This document shows, piece by piece, positions 26,657-37,679 of a DNA stretch of 64,000 bases. This DNA is from Aureobasidium sp. EXF-3400 (Eukaryota > Ascomycota > Dothideomycetes > Dothideales > Saccotheciaceae), in contig SWBL01000031.1 of the NCBI GenBank assembly GCA_024195585.1, positions 157,375 through 221,374 on the forward strand. The letters are read 5' to 3'. The position numbers were made by a program, and so were the translations under genes. Position 1 is the stretch's first letter; the number at the start of each line of letters is the position of its first letter. The notes under the pieces were generated by a model. That model was given only the letters and a program-made list of their open reading frames with translations, was not told the origin of the DNA and made no database searches.

Positions 26657-26771
26657 GCTATAGAAATGCACAATACTTTGATGATCAATGTGGTTTTCAT
26701 AGAGAAAAGCCCATTAAAGGCTATCTCAGTGGCCAAGCTCATTTTCAGTTGTAACTGTGCATTTCGATAAC
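26657..26771. mobile_element. MITE-like inverted-repeat element, copy 1
   Basis: This is a 115-bp element. The left end is GCTATAGAAATGCACAAT and the right end is the reverse complement GTTATCGAAATGCACAGT, so 14 of 18 bases match. There is no coding capacity. It has the same length and terminal sequence as the copies at 38189-38304 and 40730-40844. A clear target-site duplication is not visible. Confidence 0.7.
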
Positions 26772-27011
26772 TTATAATACCTTATATCTCGGGATGGAGA
26801 AGGCGTCAATTGCAAGATTGTGACTGTCTTTGGCACACGGGGAAGCCGTACCAGCCAATGGCAAGAATGGAAGATAAATTCCTTCTTAGATGCAAGAGGT
26901 TCCAAGGCAAGAGTGACCAGCTAAGAAAACGCCAATCACACAAGTCCCAAAAAGAACAACCATAACAACAATCCTCCAAATCATAAACTCCTATATTAAT
27001 CACAACTCACC

Positions 27012-27225
27012 TAGCAAAACAAATCCCCACTACCAAGGCTCAATCGTAGAAAGCCCCGTTTACGGAGAGAAAGCCACCAGTTAAACCTGGTTTCGTTTCC
27101 AAGAGTGAGGAGCCTTGAGGGGCTCCGAAAGTTTTGATAGTTCGACGACGAGAATCGAACCAGTGACCTTCTAGCGGGGATCGCCAACACAGTGTTGGCG
27201 TAAGACCGCTGGGCCAATCCACCGC
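27012..27225 (-). ncRNA. tRNA-like Pol III unit or tRNA pseudogene/SINE
   Basis: On the minus strand, from about 27222, an A-box-like TGGCCCAGCGG is followed by a hairpin CGCCAAC-ACTGT-GTTGGCG in the anticodon-arm position, then a B-box-like GGTTCGATTC about 45 bases further on. The acceptor and T stems do not pair properly and the residue before the would-be anticodon is A instead of U, so it is not a functional tRNA by eye. Downstream are two perfect hairpins (GGAGCC-CCTCAA-GGCTCC and ACCAG-GTTTAA-CTGGT) and a TTTT run at 27019-27016 that could terminate Pol III. It could be a decayed tRNA gene or a tRNA-derived SINE. Confidence 0.45.
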
Positions 27226-27480
27226 CTGTCGGTAAAGCGATGGTGGCAGGTGCGAGAGAGGCAGTGGTGCTGGTATATAAGGTGCGTGTGAGTTTGCCTG
27301 CTGGGCACTAAGTTGGGTCTAGATTTGGTCACTGTGAAAATGCTATAAGCATTAAGCCAAAATCATGTGCATAAACGATGCATTCATCATTGTTTGTCTC
27401 GGAGCAGGGCTTCTAGGCGAGAGCCCAGACACGTGTAACAGGAAAGAAGGTGGCATATCTGGAATTCAACAATCTTAAGA

Positions 27481-27592
27481 AGTCGCCACGATGATCATGA
27501 AGCAATGGAGGAAGGAGCTGATGAACAGCTGTATACAGCAGCTACAAGAAGGAAGGAAGTTTTGGCATGACCGACGTTGCTCCCTAGCCGAA
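27481..27592. repeat. Diverged direct repeat, copy B
   Basis: Partner of the repeat at 26462-26580, in the same orientation, about 1.0 kb away. The copies flank the MITE-like element and the tRNA-like unit. Confidence 0.5.
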
Positions 27593-27773
27593 CACAGAAA
27601 CCTAGAATCCCGGTCAGTCAACGATATCTTGTAGTGGAAAGGAGTCCACATCGTGCACTTACTATAACAACCAAAAGCGATATTAGCAGCGAGTGTTGAC
27701 CAGCAACACATTGCTAATGCATTTCAGCACCTCGCCATTGCCGCTCCCATCGTAACTTCCAAACCTAATACTT

Positions 27774-30700
27774 TCAAGGAATCCTATCAAACTCATCCTT
27801 AACCCTTAGAACCCCCACCGCATGTTCATCTCCGCCCTTGGCACTCAACTTCATCCAATGCCGCGCAACAGCCATAGCCACAGGATCATATCTCTCACTA
27901 GCCGCCTCTCGATCCTTGTCCGCATCCTTGAACACATCCTTGACCTTTGAGAATGGCGGTAAACAGATACCGACGAGGTCTGGGTCTGTGAGGTAGAGTG
28001 TTGCAAGCTCGCGTTGGGCAGCAGGGATGCCTTCCTTGGCTGTTAGTTGCAACAGCATTGCCGCGTCATTCATACTCAGGTCTGCAACTGAGGGATCGCT
28101 GGGTTGAGGTGTAGGTGGTGAGAAGGCAGCGGCATCGCGTTTGGCTTGTGCGGCAGAGGTCACACGCGAGTGGCCACGGTTGTAAGTGTGGTGTTGGATG
28201 ATTTGGTCGGCTGTCTCGATCATACTTTGGCAAATCTCTTCTTTCAGGTCGAGAGCGGCGATAGTAGCGTTCCAGAAGGCACGGCCGCGAGGTGTGCTGT
28301 CGAGGATGTTAAGAGGGACGAGTGAGGCAATAAATTGTAAGTCGCGGAACAAGGTCTTGGGTCGCAGATGCGGGTCTTGGAACAGTTGGCGAAAGCTTAG
28401 TATGGTACTATCGTGACCCAAAGCTGTCCTGGGCGCGCTCGAAGTATCGATTCTCAGACTAAGTCTACGCTGAGTAAACAGAATGGCGTCGGGTTGTGAA
28501 GTACCAGTCACATCTTCCAGTCCGCGGTCTACTCGATACGCCTTGAGCATGGATTGAAGCTCAAGAAGAATATCAAGTTTGGCATAGGGGCTGGCCTGGA
28601 GCTCAAAACGTCTCAAAAGCATGCGGAACACTTGATCAAAATCGAATGACGCTTGAGAGGCATCGTCTTTGGTGACCGGTTCATCTGACGGTCGAACACC
28701 AGACGGTAATCTGAGCTTGAGTATCTTGCGCATAGCCTTATCTGTCTCACTGCCCGAGCGAAATAGGTCGTGGAAGTCACTCAGTAGCAAGCTTGTCAAG
28801 TTTTGCTTCAGCTCGTCCAGGAAAGAAGCTTGACTTTGCTGCAAGCATGAATGGCGAGACAGCGGTCGTCCGGTTGACATGGGCGACAAAGCCCTTGACG
28901 GGAAGCTCGTAGCGCTTGATGGAGATTGTGGCCCTGCGCTAAAGCTTGACCATAAAGTGCCAGATGACTTGTGAGTGAGAGTAGGACTCCGACAGCCAAA
29001 ATACTCGTGCGGGATGGACTTTGGACTTATGCTTCTGGCGGCGAGGTTCGAGTGCATTGTGGTCCGTGATGGAGTAGGAAATCGACTCCATTGAGATGAA
29101 GCATGAGCCTCATATGACCCAGATACATTGTTGTCGTACATCGACCGAAGCTTTGTCAACGCGCTAGAGTCGGAATTGGGTGTACCAACTCTACCATGAA
29201 ATTGATCGGACAAAGGCTTCTGATTCTCGAATAGCTGGCTCGACCAAAGTATCGGGTTGTCGACTATGCTTTGACCTACGAAATGCTCGATACATCTGGT
29301 AAGCTCAGAACAGAAACGATGTATTCGTTCTTCGGCTCTGCAGACTCTCTCCACGCCGTGAGCCTGTATCCACCGCGTGGTCATATCGACCTGGACGTCG
29401 CTGAGCTTATTTGTGCCGCCTCTTTCAACGGGAGCGGAAAGGAGCTCGAGCGTTGCAGCTTCTACTTTCAGTTGCATGGTTTGGTTCAAATATTTTGATG
29501 CACTCCGATGCCTGAGAAGAGGTTTCTTTTTGTCTGTTTTCGGGCGATTTGTTGAGGCCATGACCCGTAGTGCTGTCACTACCTTACGCAATTCTTCATA
29601 GTGACCTGCTCGTTGGACGTCAGCAGTGTACCACATCTTCTCTCGTAGTCGATCGTTGATATATGAAATTGATCGTATCTCGGCCTGCTGCGAATTGATT
29701 TTGTCGTTGAGTTTCTCAATTTGGACTTCTCCTTCTTGAATCTTGAGGCGGCAGATATTAATGGAGTGATGGAGCTCCTCTACAACAGCCTGAATAATCT
29801 GAGATGTTGTTTCAGGAGAAAGTGAGGTAGTCGCCTTGGCTAACCGGAAGAATAGGTGGGCCTTGGCAAAATCTCCTTGGTGGTAACAACTCGCTCTTGC
29901 GCTCTCGAACTGATTCAATAAAGAGGAATGCACCGAATGATCATCCTTGGGCGTGGATACAGTATCCAAGGCGGTCACAGACAAGAACCCATCCAAAAGG
30001 GTGTTGATACCAGTACTTAGGAAACCATAAGTCTCGGCCTCAATAAGTTGCTCCGGAGAAAAGTCCATCTTGAGTCCATCGTAATCGACCTTGTGACTTG
30101 CGCAGTCGATCCAAGATGTTGTACCATGATTAGAACACGTCTCAAGACTTGTCCATTGCTCGGAAAACAAGTCACACCTTCCTGCGTCGGAGTGACCGCT
30201 AGTAGATACAGCCAACTCAATGCAAGCTTCTCCAAGTCTATGGCTAAAGATATCTCCGGCAGATAAACATGCATGGTCCTGAGAGGGTCTGTTTGGCGTC
30301 GTACCAGGGACAGAGAAACCAGTAGGTGTACCTACCTCAGGGACAACATCGCAGCGGCCATTTCTTGGTGAGGTAGGCTCTGAGGGAGACATATTTTGGA
30401 AGAGAGACAGTCCGGAGATGGAAGACGCGGAGGACCTCAGGGTCGAGTCACGAAGGATGTGAAGACCACCGTAAACATCGTCACTATTCTCTGGATAGAG
30501 AGAGTGAATTGCATTAACCACTTCCGAAGCGCAAACCCTGATTTGTCTATTGTAGCGAGCACTGCTTCCCGGAATGTTACAGCCTAGATCACTGGTATCC
30601 GGAACGGACTCCAATTCGAGTGGACTCAGTCGGAATTGGTCGACAATACTTTCGATCTTCTCTATGAGGTTGGGCAAGATGGGGGACGTTTGTTTCCTGT

Positions 30701-32001
30701 AACACATAAGATCAATGTGCAAAGAGGGCAGGCTTCACGTACCATGAGTAGGCAACACCCTCCATAATCTGTCGTGTACGATTTGCCAGTTCATGTAATA
30801 TCCGCTGGCGAACAGTTGAAGAGACATGATGCGAGAGCAATAGACCATAGCTCTGTAGATAGAATGAGTTTTGGAACGGGTATATTTTGCTTCCTCTACT
30901 CACCTCCGGACTTGTTATTAGTGACGATAGATATGACGCAAAGAGCCAACGCGTACATAGGAAGTACGGAGCTGCCTGTTGCTGCTGAGAACGGGGATCC
31001 AGTCTTGCAACGATCGACTTTGCCAAGCTTAAGACACTGTATGGGATAAGCCTTGTTAGCTTGTTGTCCTTGAGGATCGAAAGCAACTTCTCGATTGCTG
31101 TAGCGAAGAAGTCATCGACGGCCTTTGCATCATCAGTAGAAAATCCCGAGGAAGGCTGTCCCTTGTTCCGAAACGGACGCCGATCTGTGTGGTACAGAAT
31201 AAAGTCTCCATCTCTAATTGTTTCCAAAAGCCAAGTGTCAAGGTAATGACGAGCCGTACTGTCCAGCTGTCCAAGGTGCGCATTCATGACAGCGATCACG
31301 AACTTGTCACTTCCTGCCTTTGGGTAGGACAATAGTCCAGCACAGATAATTCCCCAAGCACTCGAAAGTGATCCAACTCGGGTGTGATCATCCATGGGGA
31401 TCAATTTCAGTAGCAGTCCAAGGACATCGGATCGGGAAAAGTTCAAAAACCTTTTCGTGTTTTCATGCTCGCTCCTGTCTGATGGTTGCCTGAGATGGTG
31501 ACCGAAAATTGAAGTTCCAGTCAAGTTTTGACAATATGGCCTGGATAGAGCCGCGAAGGCGAAATCCGGAAGTCCTAAGAGAAGGTCGAGAAGGAAGAAA
31601 GGGTCAAAAGAGACACGAGATAGAAAAGTCAGTAAGGTCTCTCGAGTATCTGGCGACAAGCCATCCAAAAAAGAACCACTTCGGTAGTCCGGCGGATGGT
31701 TGTTCACATTCTCGGGTACAGGGGACTGCGAGTCCCATTCGTTACATGCCTGTCTGAAAGTATGGAAGGCGTCGAAGAGCATTGAAAACCTGTTCCGGTC
31801 TCCAGATTGGATTGATTCGGTGAGTTCGTATCGTAGATCCTTCGCACCTTGAACCATCCGGTTTCTGGCCTCGCAAGATGTTCCCAGCCGGTGCAGTTGA
31901 TGGTCTATGTAGTAGCTTTTGCGCTTTTGGTATTTCTGCAAACGCCTGAGATAAGCCAGCTCGGCCAGGGTGGTCCTTGGTAAACCTTCTCGCTGCGCCA
32001 T
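27774..32001 (-). CDS. Large protein of unknown function with C-terminal Sel1-like segment
   Basis: Exons 32001-30743 and 30696-27774; the 46-bp intron (GTACGT...TTACAG) restores a Trp codon and gives 1,393 residues. The first 420 residues are mostly helical (LAELAYLRRLQKYQKRKSYY near the start). A coiled-coil-like stretch lies near residues 750-790. Ser/Pro-rich regions occur at about 450-530 and 920-1000. The C-terminal 80 residues (AKEGIPAAQRELATLYL ... ARHWMKLSAKGGDEHAVG) resemble Sel1/TPR-type repeats. I do not recognise the family; it looks like a conserved fungal protein, perhaps a scaffold. No transmembrane segment or catalytic motif is evident. Confidence 0.82.
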
Positions 32002-33160
32002 ATCGAAGGCCTGGTCTGCTAGAGGTCCAATCTGATGGCAGACGTTTTTTGCGATGGTGATGGAATATTATTCTAACATTGTGATAATGCGCTATCTTGC
32101 ATGGCAGGCACTTCTGACAATGAAGGGGCTCAAGGTCGTTAAGAAGCCACGACACTGCTGTAGTGAAGAATGGTTAGCCGCTGTCGTATCATGGACGCCG
32201 GACAGATGCCAGCTCATTCAACAGCAGCTTGTGATTAGTACAGAATGATGCAAGCTACCGATTGGTTGTGGAGTAGAAGAAATTGTCCGGACATGATCGA
32301 TACGTACGAACTAAGTAGAAAATTCGGAAGGATCAAATGCCTTCTTGGTCAACGGGATGCCATGAAGCAACAAGGCATTTCAGTTGTGAGGACAAAGCTC
32401 GTAGCACCGATTGCAGCACTGTCAGTCGCTGACCACAGCGAGCCGAAAATACTGGGAGGGTGGAGCATCAGCGAGGAGCTCGAAGCGTCAGTTCTGGACG
32501 ATGAAGTGTGGGTGCCAGGGCGAGAGCCTGCATCACGAGCTCTCATGCTCCGGACAAGTGGCGTGGCATGCAGGAGTTGTGTAGCCTATCAAGGCACCTC
32601 AAGATCAAGCATTCCTGTTGCAAGATTTCTGGTAACGCATCTGAGGGGTCCGTCGTGACATGGCAGAAACATCAGAAACAGCGAGGTGCATGACCATTCC
32701 CAACTGCCAACGCAGCGTGACCTGGTGTGCATAGGAATGGCCGGACAAACCAAGCAGACACTTGGGATTACACTCCCTCGAGATATCCTGGTGCTTGTTC
32801 CTTGGATAGCGATCACTTTTCGCAAGGCCAAGCGGCCTTTTTTGCGACCGCCTGAGGATATTGGGCGAATGAAAGAAGGAGCCCGCGTCGCGGGTCGATC
32901 GTCTGTGTGCCCCCCGCTTGTGTCTGCACCCAATCATAGAGTCAGGTCATTTTTCCAGAAAATACCATCACATTTTCATAAAATCGGCAGTGCTCAATAG
33001 TTCTTTGCCGGGAGCCATGCACTAACAATCTATGATCTAGCGACTGGAGGGTGAACAGGGATTTTTGATATTAAGAGCTTAGAACTTTAGAACTACAGGA
33101 GGCCACTGACAATAACGTGCCGATATGATTAGTTATCACTAATCAGTATGTGAACACATC
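32002..33160. other. Intergenic spacer, 1.16 kb
   Basis: Between the 5' end of the 1,393-residue gene and the 3' end of the oxidoreductase gene, both on the minus strand. The open frame at 32245-32658 (plus) is overlapped by equally long frames on the other strand and has no domain. Nothing further seen. Confidence 0.5.
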
Positions 33161-34183
33161 TTACTCGTTCGAGACCTTGACGACCAACTTGCCACGGACA
33201 CGACCAGTCTTGAGTGTTTCAAATGCCTTCGGTACGTCTTCAAGACTGAACACCTCAGCGATGACAGGCTTCACCTTTCCTTCGGCCATCCACTTTCCGA
33301 TCTGCGTGAAGTCGGCCTCTTTAGCGTGACATGTCAGAAACTCGTACTTCATCTTGCCGCCTCCCAGGAATCTTGGCAGGAGGAAGATGGGCAGCATACG
33401 ACGGAAGAAGTCCAAAGACATAGTTGCTCCAACGTTGACGACCTTCGCGCCTTCCTTGGACCAGTCGTGTGCCTGCCAATACAACTCCGGCAAGCCAACA
33501 AAATCGACGATGAGATCGAAGCGCCTACCACTGCGTAGGAATGTCTCATGGACATCTTGGGTTCGGTAGTCGATTACCTCGTCGGCGCCCAGGCTTTTGC
33601 AGAGTTCGACATTTGGTCCAGAGCATGTGGTTGTGACCTCACAGCCCATGGCCTTGGCAATTTGGATACCGAAAGAGCCAGTGCCTCCGGATCCACCGTT
33701 GATGAAAATCTTGTCTCCAGCCTTGACATTAGGGACGATGCACTGATAGGCGGTCAAACCAGCGACACCAACGGAGGCGGCGTCCTCGAGCTTGACGCCA
33801 TCAGGTAGAGCAATAGTTCCATCACGGCCAGCGACCAGGTACTCGGCCATAGCGCCGAAGAGAGGAGGCTCCGTCTTGCCGAAGACGGCTTGGCCGGGTC
33901 GCAAATCGCTTCTTGTAGTCTTCACAACAACACCAGCGAAGTCCATACAAGGCGATGCTGGCTTGGAGATAGCAAAGTTGCCGACAACAGGAGCTTCGGG
34001 CAGCTTGTAGTCAACGGGGTTGAGAGCGGCATAGTGAACCTTGACGAGAGTCTGGTCCTTGGCGAGAGAATTTGCAGACTTTGGCAAGGCAGCATTGTTG
34101 TTCACTTTGAGACTCTTCTCGATGGTGCCCTGAATGGAAGTCCATTGAGAAGCTCTCATTGTGGAGGGGATCGACGCGGCCAT
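33161..34183 (-). CDS. MDR-family NAD(P)H-dependent oxidoreductase (zinc-independent)
   Basis: A single-exon gene of 340 residues. The start is the ATG at 34183 (MAASIPSTMRASQW); the frame extends 12 codons upstream only through a TTG. The GroES-like N-terminal domain contains VHYAALNPVDYKLPE. The Rossmann domain carries INGGSGGTGSFGIQIAKAMG, the nucleotide-binding glycine motif of the quinone-reductase/enoyl-reductase branch. The structural-zinc cysteines of true alcohol dehydrogenases are absent. The C-terminus GRVRGKLVVKV is typical. It probably reduces an activated C=C or quinone substrate using NADPH; the physiological substrate is unknown. Confidence 0.9.
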   Translation of the reverse strand: MAASIPSTMRASQWTSIQGTIEKSLKVNNNAALPKSANSLAKDQTLVKVHYAALNPVDYKLPEAPVVGNFAISKPASPCMDFAGVVVKTTRSDLRPGQAVFGKTEPPLFGAMAEYLVAGRDGTIALPDGVKLEDAASVGVAGLTAYQCIVPNVKAGDKIFINGGSGGTGSFGIQIAKAMGCEVTTTCSGPNVELCKSLGADEVIDYRTQDVHETFLRSGRRFDLIVDFVGLPELYWQAHDWSKEGAKVVNVGATMSLDFFRRMLPIFLLPRFLGGGKMKYEFLTCHAKEADFTQIGKWMAEGKVKPVIAEVFSLEDVPKAFETLKTGRVRGKLVVKVSNE

Positions 34184-35261
34184 GGTTGCGATCGTATGGA
34201 TGATGAGCAGAGTTGACAAATTTACCAGTCAAAGTATCAGGTGGTCAGTATCGATTCAAGTAGGTGCAGTCGATGCAGAGATGGCGCTCAGGTCTCAAGT
34301 AGGATGATGAATGGGTGAAGTTCAGGTCGCGCGAGCTCTTGATTTTGGCTTTCATGTGATTATGACATCGCAAGCACAGACCACTTTGGCTTCGTCCCGG
34401 GCCCGGTTTCTCGGCCTCGACTTTCCCGACTTCTTTCTTGTCGTTCCACTGCAATCTGCTGGACATCATTTCGTACTCGGAGTACAAACCAACTCCCATT
34501 GAGACCATCACTTGCAACCCTAGAGTCGTGAAGCTCACGAAAATGCCAAAAGCCCGACATGTCGCTTCGGGAGCCCACATACACTTCGGCCGTTTATCTT
34601 ATCTCTGTCGCTAGAGCATGTTCGCCTAACCGCTTTCCACAAAACGACACTGCATCCGCTGGTGCGCCTCCACTCACACAACCACATGGCATACCACTTA
34701 CCGCTGTCGATCACCCATTGCTTGTACCTTTATTGATGTCTCAGCGTCTCAAACCAAGTCCAGAATGCTGTTGAAACCTGGCCTAGATCATTCAGACCCT
34801 TCGTGACTGAGTACCTAGAGCCAAGACCCGGACAACATGTCTGGTCTCAACATCGCAAATTCTATCGCTTAGGGGCACGCAGGCCCTGAAACCTGTCGTA
34901 TCTTTGTACCTACTCCACCACTATGCAGGTACATTTTGTTCCCTTCACACTCCACGGTCTCTGAAACAACGCGGGTTGTAGTGGCGACGCGCCGTTTCGC
35001 GGTAGCTGGGGGACTTCAACGTTGGATTTGACCAGAACGTAAGTAAATGCCTGTAAAGGAGAGAAAGACGTTTTCTTCCACCATGTCTATCAGTCAAGAT
35101 CATCTATATCTTTGTCATGATTCTTTCCTCAATCCATCATCTCTCTTGCGCCTTTCTTTTGCACAAGCTGCTCTTATAACCTCGCTCATTTCATTGTCCG
35201 ACCAAGTCTCGTACATTCCACTCTCTACTACACTATCACTCTCTACTATACCACATCAAAC
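34184..35261. promoter_or_regulatory. Divergent promoter region between oxidoreductase and GH128 genes
   Basis: The two genes are read outward from this 1.08 kb spacer. Just before the GH128 start there is a CT-rich leader (CACTATCACTCTCTACTATA) and a TATAAC at about 35175. These are common in highly expressed fungal secretory genes, but no specific factor can be named. Confidence 0.45.
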
Positions 35262-36446
35262 ATGAAGAGCACTGTTCTGTTGTCTGCCTTTTCTCTGGCC
35301 TCTCTTGGCTCGGCTGCGGTGCACGGAGAGCGTGGTTTCGGACTTCAACGTCACCAGGCTCTTCACAGCAGCAGCAGTAGCAGCAAAACCAGCACCACGA
35401 TCAAGACCTCGACCCGACCCACATCATCCTCGCTCAAAACCTCTTCAAAGGCCACCAGCAGCTCCATCAAGAGCAGCTCAAAGTCTTCCTCGAAGGTCTC
35501 TTCGACCTCCAAGGCATCCTCCAGCAAAGCAACTAGCAGTTCGACCAAGCCAGCCATCAAGAGCTCATCCTCGACCAAGAGCTCTACACAGACTTCATCC
35601 ACAAAGGCAGCAACTTCGAGCGCATCGAGCATGAGTCTTGCCTTCAAAGCTGGACTTTCTGGCTTCCCTAGCATCGAAACTACTGATGTATTCAAACAAC
35701 AGTGGATGCCTTACATCTCGTGGTACAGCAACTACGAACCTGTCGCTCCTAACTTTGACGCTTCAACCCACACTGTGGTCGGTGCACCCATGCTCTGGGG
35801 CAAGGGCGACCAGTGCCTGACAAACAACCCTGACGGACCAGTGGACGAATGGCGTCTCGGAAACTTCACCGAGTACGTGACAAGCGGCGAGACAAATCCC
35901 AATGTCTTCTTCGGATTTTACGAGCCAGACTGCGACTGCCCTTCCTCCAGCCACATCACAGACGTTACTGTCGGTGTTGAGAAGTGGAATCAGTACATCA
36001 AGCCTCTCCGCAACCGCGGCATCGCACTGGGCTCGCCACCTATGTGCACTCAGCTCGACCAGACTTGGCTCACCAACTTTGCGGCTCAGGGTGTCACTTG
36101 GGACGTCACCAGCATCCACGTCAACAAGCCCACCGTCGCCGATGGCATCAAAGTAGTCGAGTATTACGCCAGCAAATTCGGCAAGCCCGTCTGGGTCAGC
36201 GAATTCACCTGTGTTAACGATACCAACTGGAGTTCTTGCGGCGACCAAGACACTGTCAACTCTTTCATCGATGGCATGGTCCAGTATTTCGAGGGCAATG
36301 ATAATGTTATCGCTTATGGTGCGAATAATGGTGAAGGTGTTCCTGGTGTCTGGAACTTAATGACCAACGATTGGCCTCCTCAGCTTACTGCCACTGGTCA
36401 GCATTACCAGTCTGTTCTCAAGAGTCTCGCTAGCGAGAAGTGTTAG
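35262..36446 (+). CDS. Secreted GH128 (Asl1-type) putative endo-beta-1,3-glucanase
   Basis: Intronless, 394 residues. The N-terminus (MKSTVLLSAFSLASLGSAA) is a signal peptide. Residues about 30-125 are a Ser/Thr/Lys-rich linker, expected to be O-glycosylated and able to hold the enzyme in the wall. The catalytic domain occupies about 130-394. The putative acid/base is Glu 221 in GFYEPD and the nucleophile is Glu 314 in VSEF, matching the two strand ends of a clan GH-A barrel. Family members act on beta-1,3-glucan, and fission yeast Asl1 is cell-wall associated. The residue before the acid/base Glu is Tyr 220, where this clan normally has Asn. Confidence 0.88.
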   Translation: MKSTVLLSAFSLASLGSAAVHGERGFGLQRHQALHSSSSSSKTSTTIKTSTRPTSSSLKTSSKATSSSIKSSSKSSSKVSSTSKASSSKATSSSTKPAIKSSSSTKSSTQTSSTKAATSSASSMSLAFKAGLSGFPSIETTDVFKQQWMPYISWYSNYEPVAPNFDASTHTVVGAPMLWGKGDQCLTNNPDGPVDEWRLGNFTEYVTSGETNPNVFFGFYEPDCDCPSSSHITDVTVGVEKWNQYIKPLRNRGIALGSPPMCTQLDQTWLTNFAAQGVTWDVTSIHVNKPTVADGIKVVEYYASKFGKPVWVSEFTCVNDTNWSSCGDQDTVNSFIDGMVQYFEGNDNVIAYGANNGEGVPGVWNLMTNDWPPQLTATGQHYQSVLKSLASEKC

Positions 36447-37193
36447 AAGGTTGAAGATCTTGTTGTTTGATTTTCAAGGATTGTATATAGAACGGCGTTC
36501 TATGGATATGCTTACTTCTTTTCGCTTTCTGCAAAGGGCGAATGAGTATAGATATGGTTAGATATAAAGGGCAGGACCCAGGCAATAGAATATCATTTCC
36601 ACTTTATGTTTTTCAATGTCTCTCAGTGTTTGTTTTCAGATCTGCTTCAGCACTGTTCGTAAGCTTCAGGCATATGACTGAACAGTACGTAGTCGAGTTT
36701 TGTATTAAATAACAGGAAAAAAAAAGAAGCCGCGTCCGATCGTACAGCAACAACTCGATGGCCATCGCCAAGCATCCCAAGAGACCTCCTTCCGCAACCT
36801 TGCCTCCAGAAACTCCAGATCCCAACCAATAAAACCATGACCCCTTCGTTATCCGCAAAATGTAAGAACAACAATAGAAATGTCGAGTCCTTGGTGACAC
36901 GACGTAGTGAAACGTGAAAAGCATGGCAGCAGCCAACGAGCTCAGCTTGATCGAGGGCGACATGTGCGAGGATGGAATTCATGGTTGCCGATGCAAGACA
37001 CCCAGAAATGAGAGCATTTTAGCAGGAGCTCCAAGTAGTATAGGACCAATAGTTTGCCTTTCCATGTACTTGGAACCTGTCAGCTGGAAGGTTCTGTATT
37101 ACGATTTCGAGGCTGTGACTTGGACTTACTCTTTTTCGCTGTCGATGTCGTGATTGATTTCGTGAAACGTCTCACAGAAAAGGGTGCCTGATC
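36447..37193. other. Convergent intergenic region, 0.75 kb
   Basis: Lies between the 3' ends of the GH128 gene and the AT-hook gene. A/T-rich patches near 36590-36730 probably belong to the 3' untranslated regions. No gene or repeat is recognised. Confidence 0.5.
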
Positions 37194-37679
37194 TCACACC
37201 TTTCTGCGCTTCTGACCAGGCAAAGCGGCAGCGGCAGCGGCATCCCTCTGCATCAACTCCGCCTTTAATCTCTCAACCTCTCCCTGCAATGCACGAATAG
37301 CCTCCCACAACTCATCGATATCTTGCTGCTTTGCTGCAGGTTGGATGGGTGTAAAAGAAGCAGCAGCAGCATTCAGAACCGCAGCACTGGCGTTTGCGGA
37401 ATTGGCTCCACCCCCAACAACCCCGCCAGCAGATGATGCGGCTTTGGTCTTGTGGTTTTCGCGATACCGGCGTTTGGCTTCTTCGCGCTCGGCATCCGTG
37501 TGATACTTGCGTGGACGGCCTCTGCTGCGTTTGCTGGCTGACTGAGATTGTGTGGGCGATGCTGCTGTATCGTTGTTGGTGTTGGTGTTGTGGTTGGTGG
37601 GTTCAGTGATGGGGCTCTGCGCGGGCATGCTCATTGGAGAAGACGAGCTCGCAGCCATTTTTTCGTCGTGATCACTCAT
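37194..37679 (-). CDS. Small AT-hook protein with C-terminal coiled coil
   Basis: Single exon of 161 residues starting MSDHDEKMAAS. An AT-hook core (RGRPRKYH) lies at about residues 53-60, followed immediately by a basic, bZIP-like stretch (REEAKRRYRENHK). After an Ala/Gly-rich linker there is a heptad-repeat helix (IDELWEAIRALQGEVERLKAEL), and the protein ends in a basic KRRKV that could be a nuclear signal. It is probably a minor-groove-binding dimeric nuclear protein. Because basic and coiled-coil regions are about 50 residues apart, it is not a standard bZIP. The specific function is unknown. Confidence 0.8.
   Translation of the reverse strand: MSDHDEKMAASSSSPMSMPAQSPITEPTNHNTNTNNDTAASPTQSQSASKRSRGRPRKYHTDAEREEAKRRYRENHKTKAASSAGGVVGGGANSANASAAVLNAAAASFTPIQPAAKQQDIDELWEAIRALQGEVERLKAELMQRDAAAAAALPGQKRRKV

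Larger units (their letters stand above)
26161..27773. other. Convergent intergenic region with mobile-element and tRNA-like sequences
   Basis: Located between the 3' ends of the MFS gene and the minus-strand gene ending at 27774. It holds copy 1 of the inverted-repeat element (26657-26771), a tRNA-like sequence (about 27012-27225) and two diverged direct repeats (26462-26580 and 27481-27592), each listed separately. No protein gene is seen. Confidence 0.6.
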
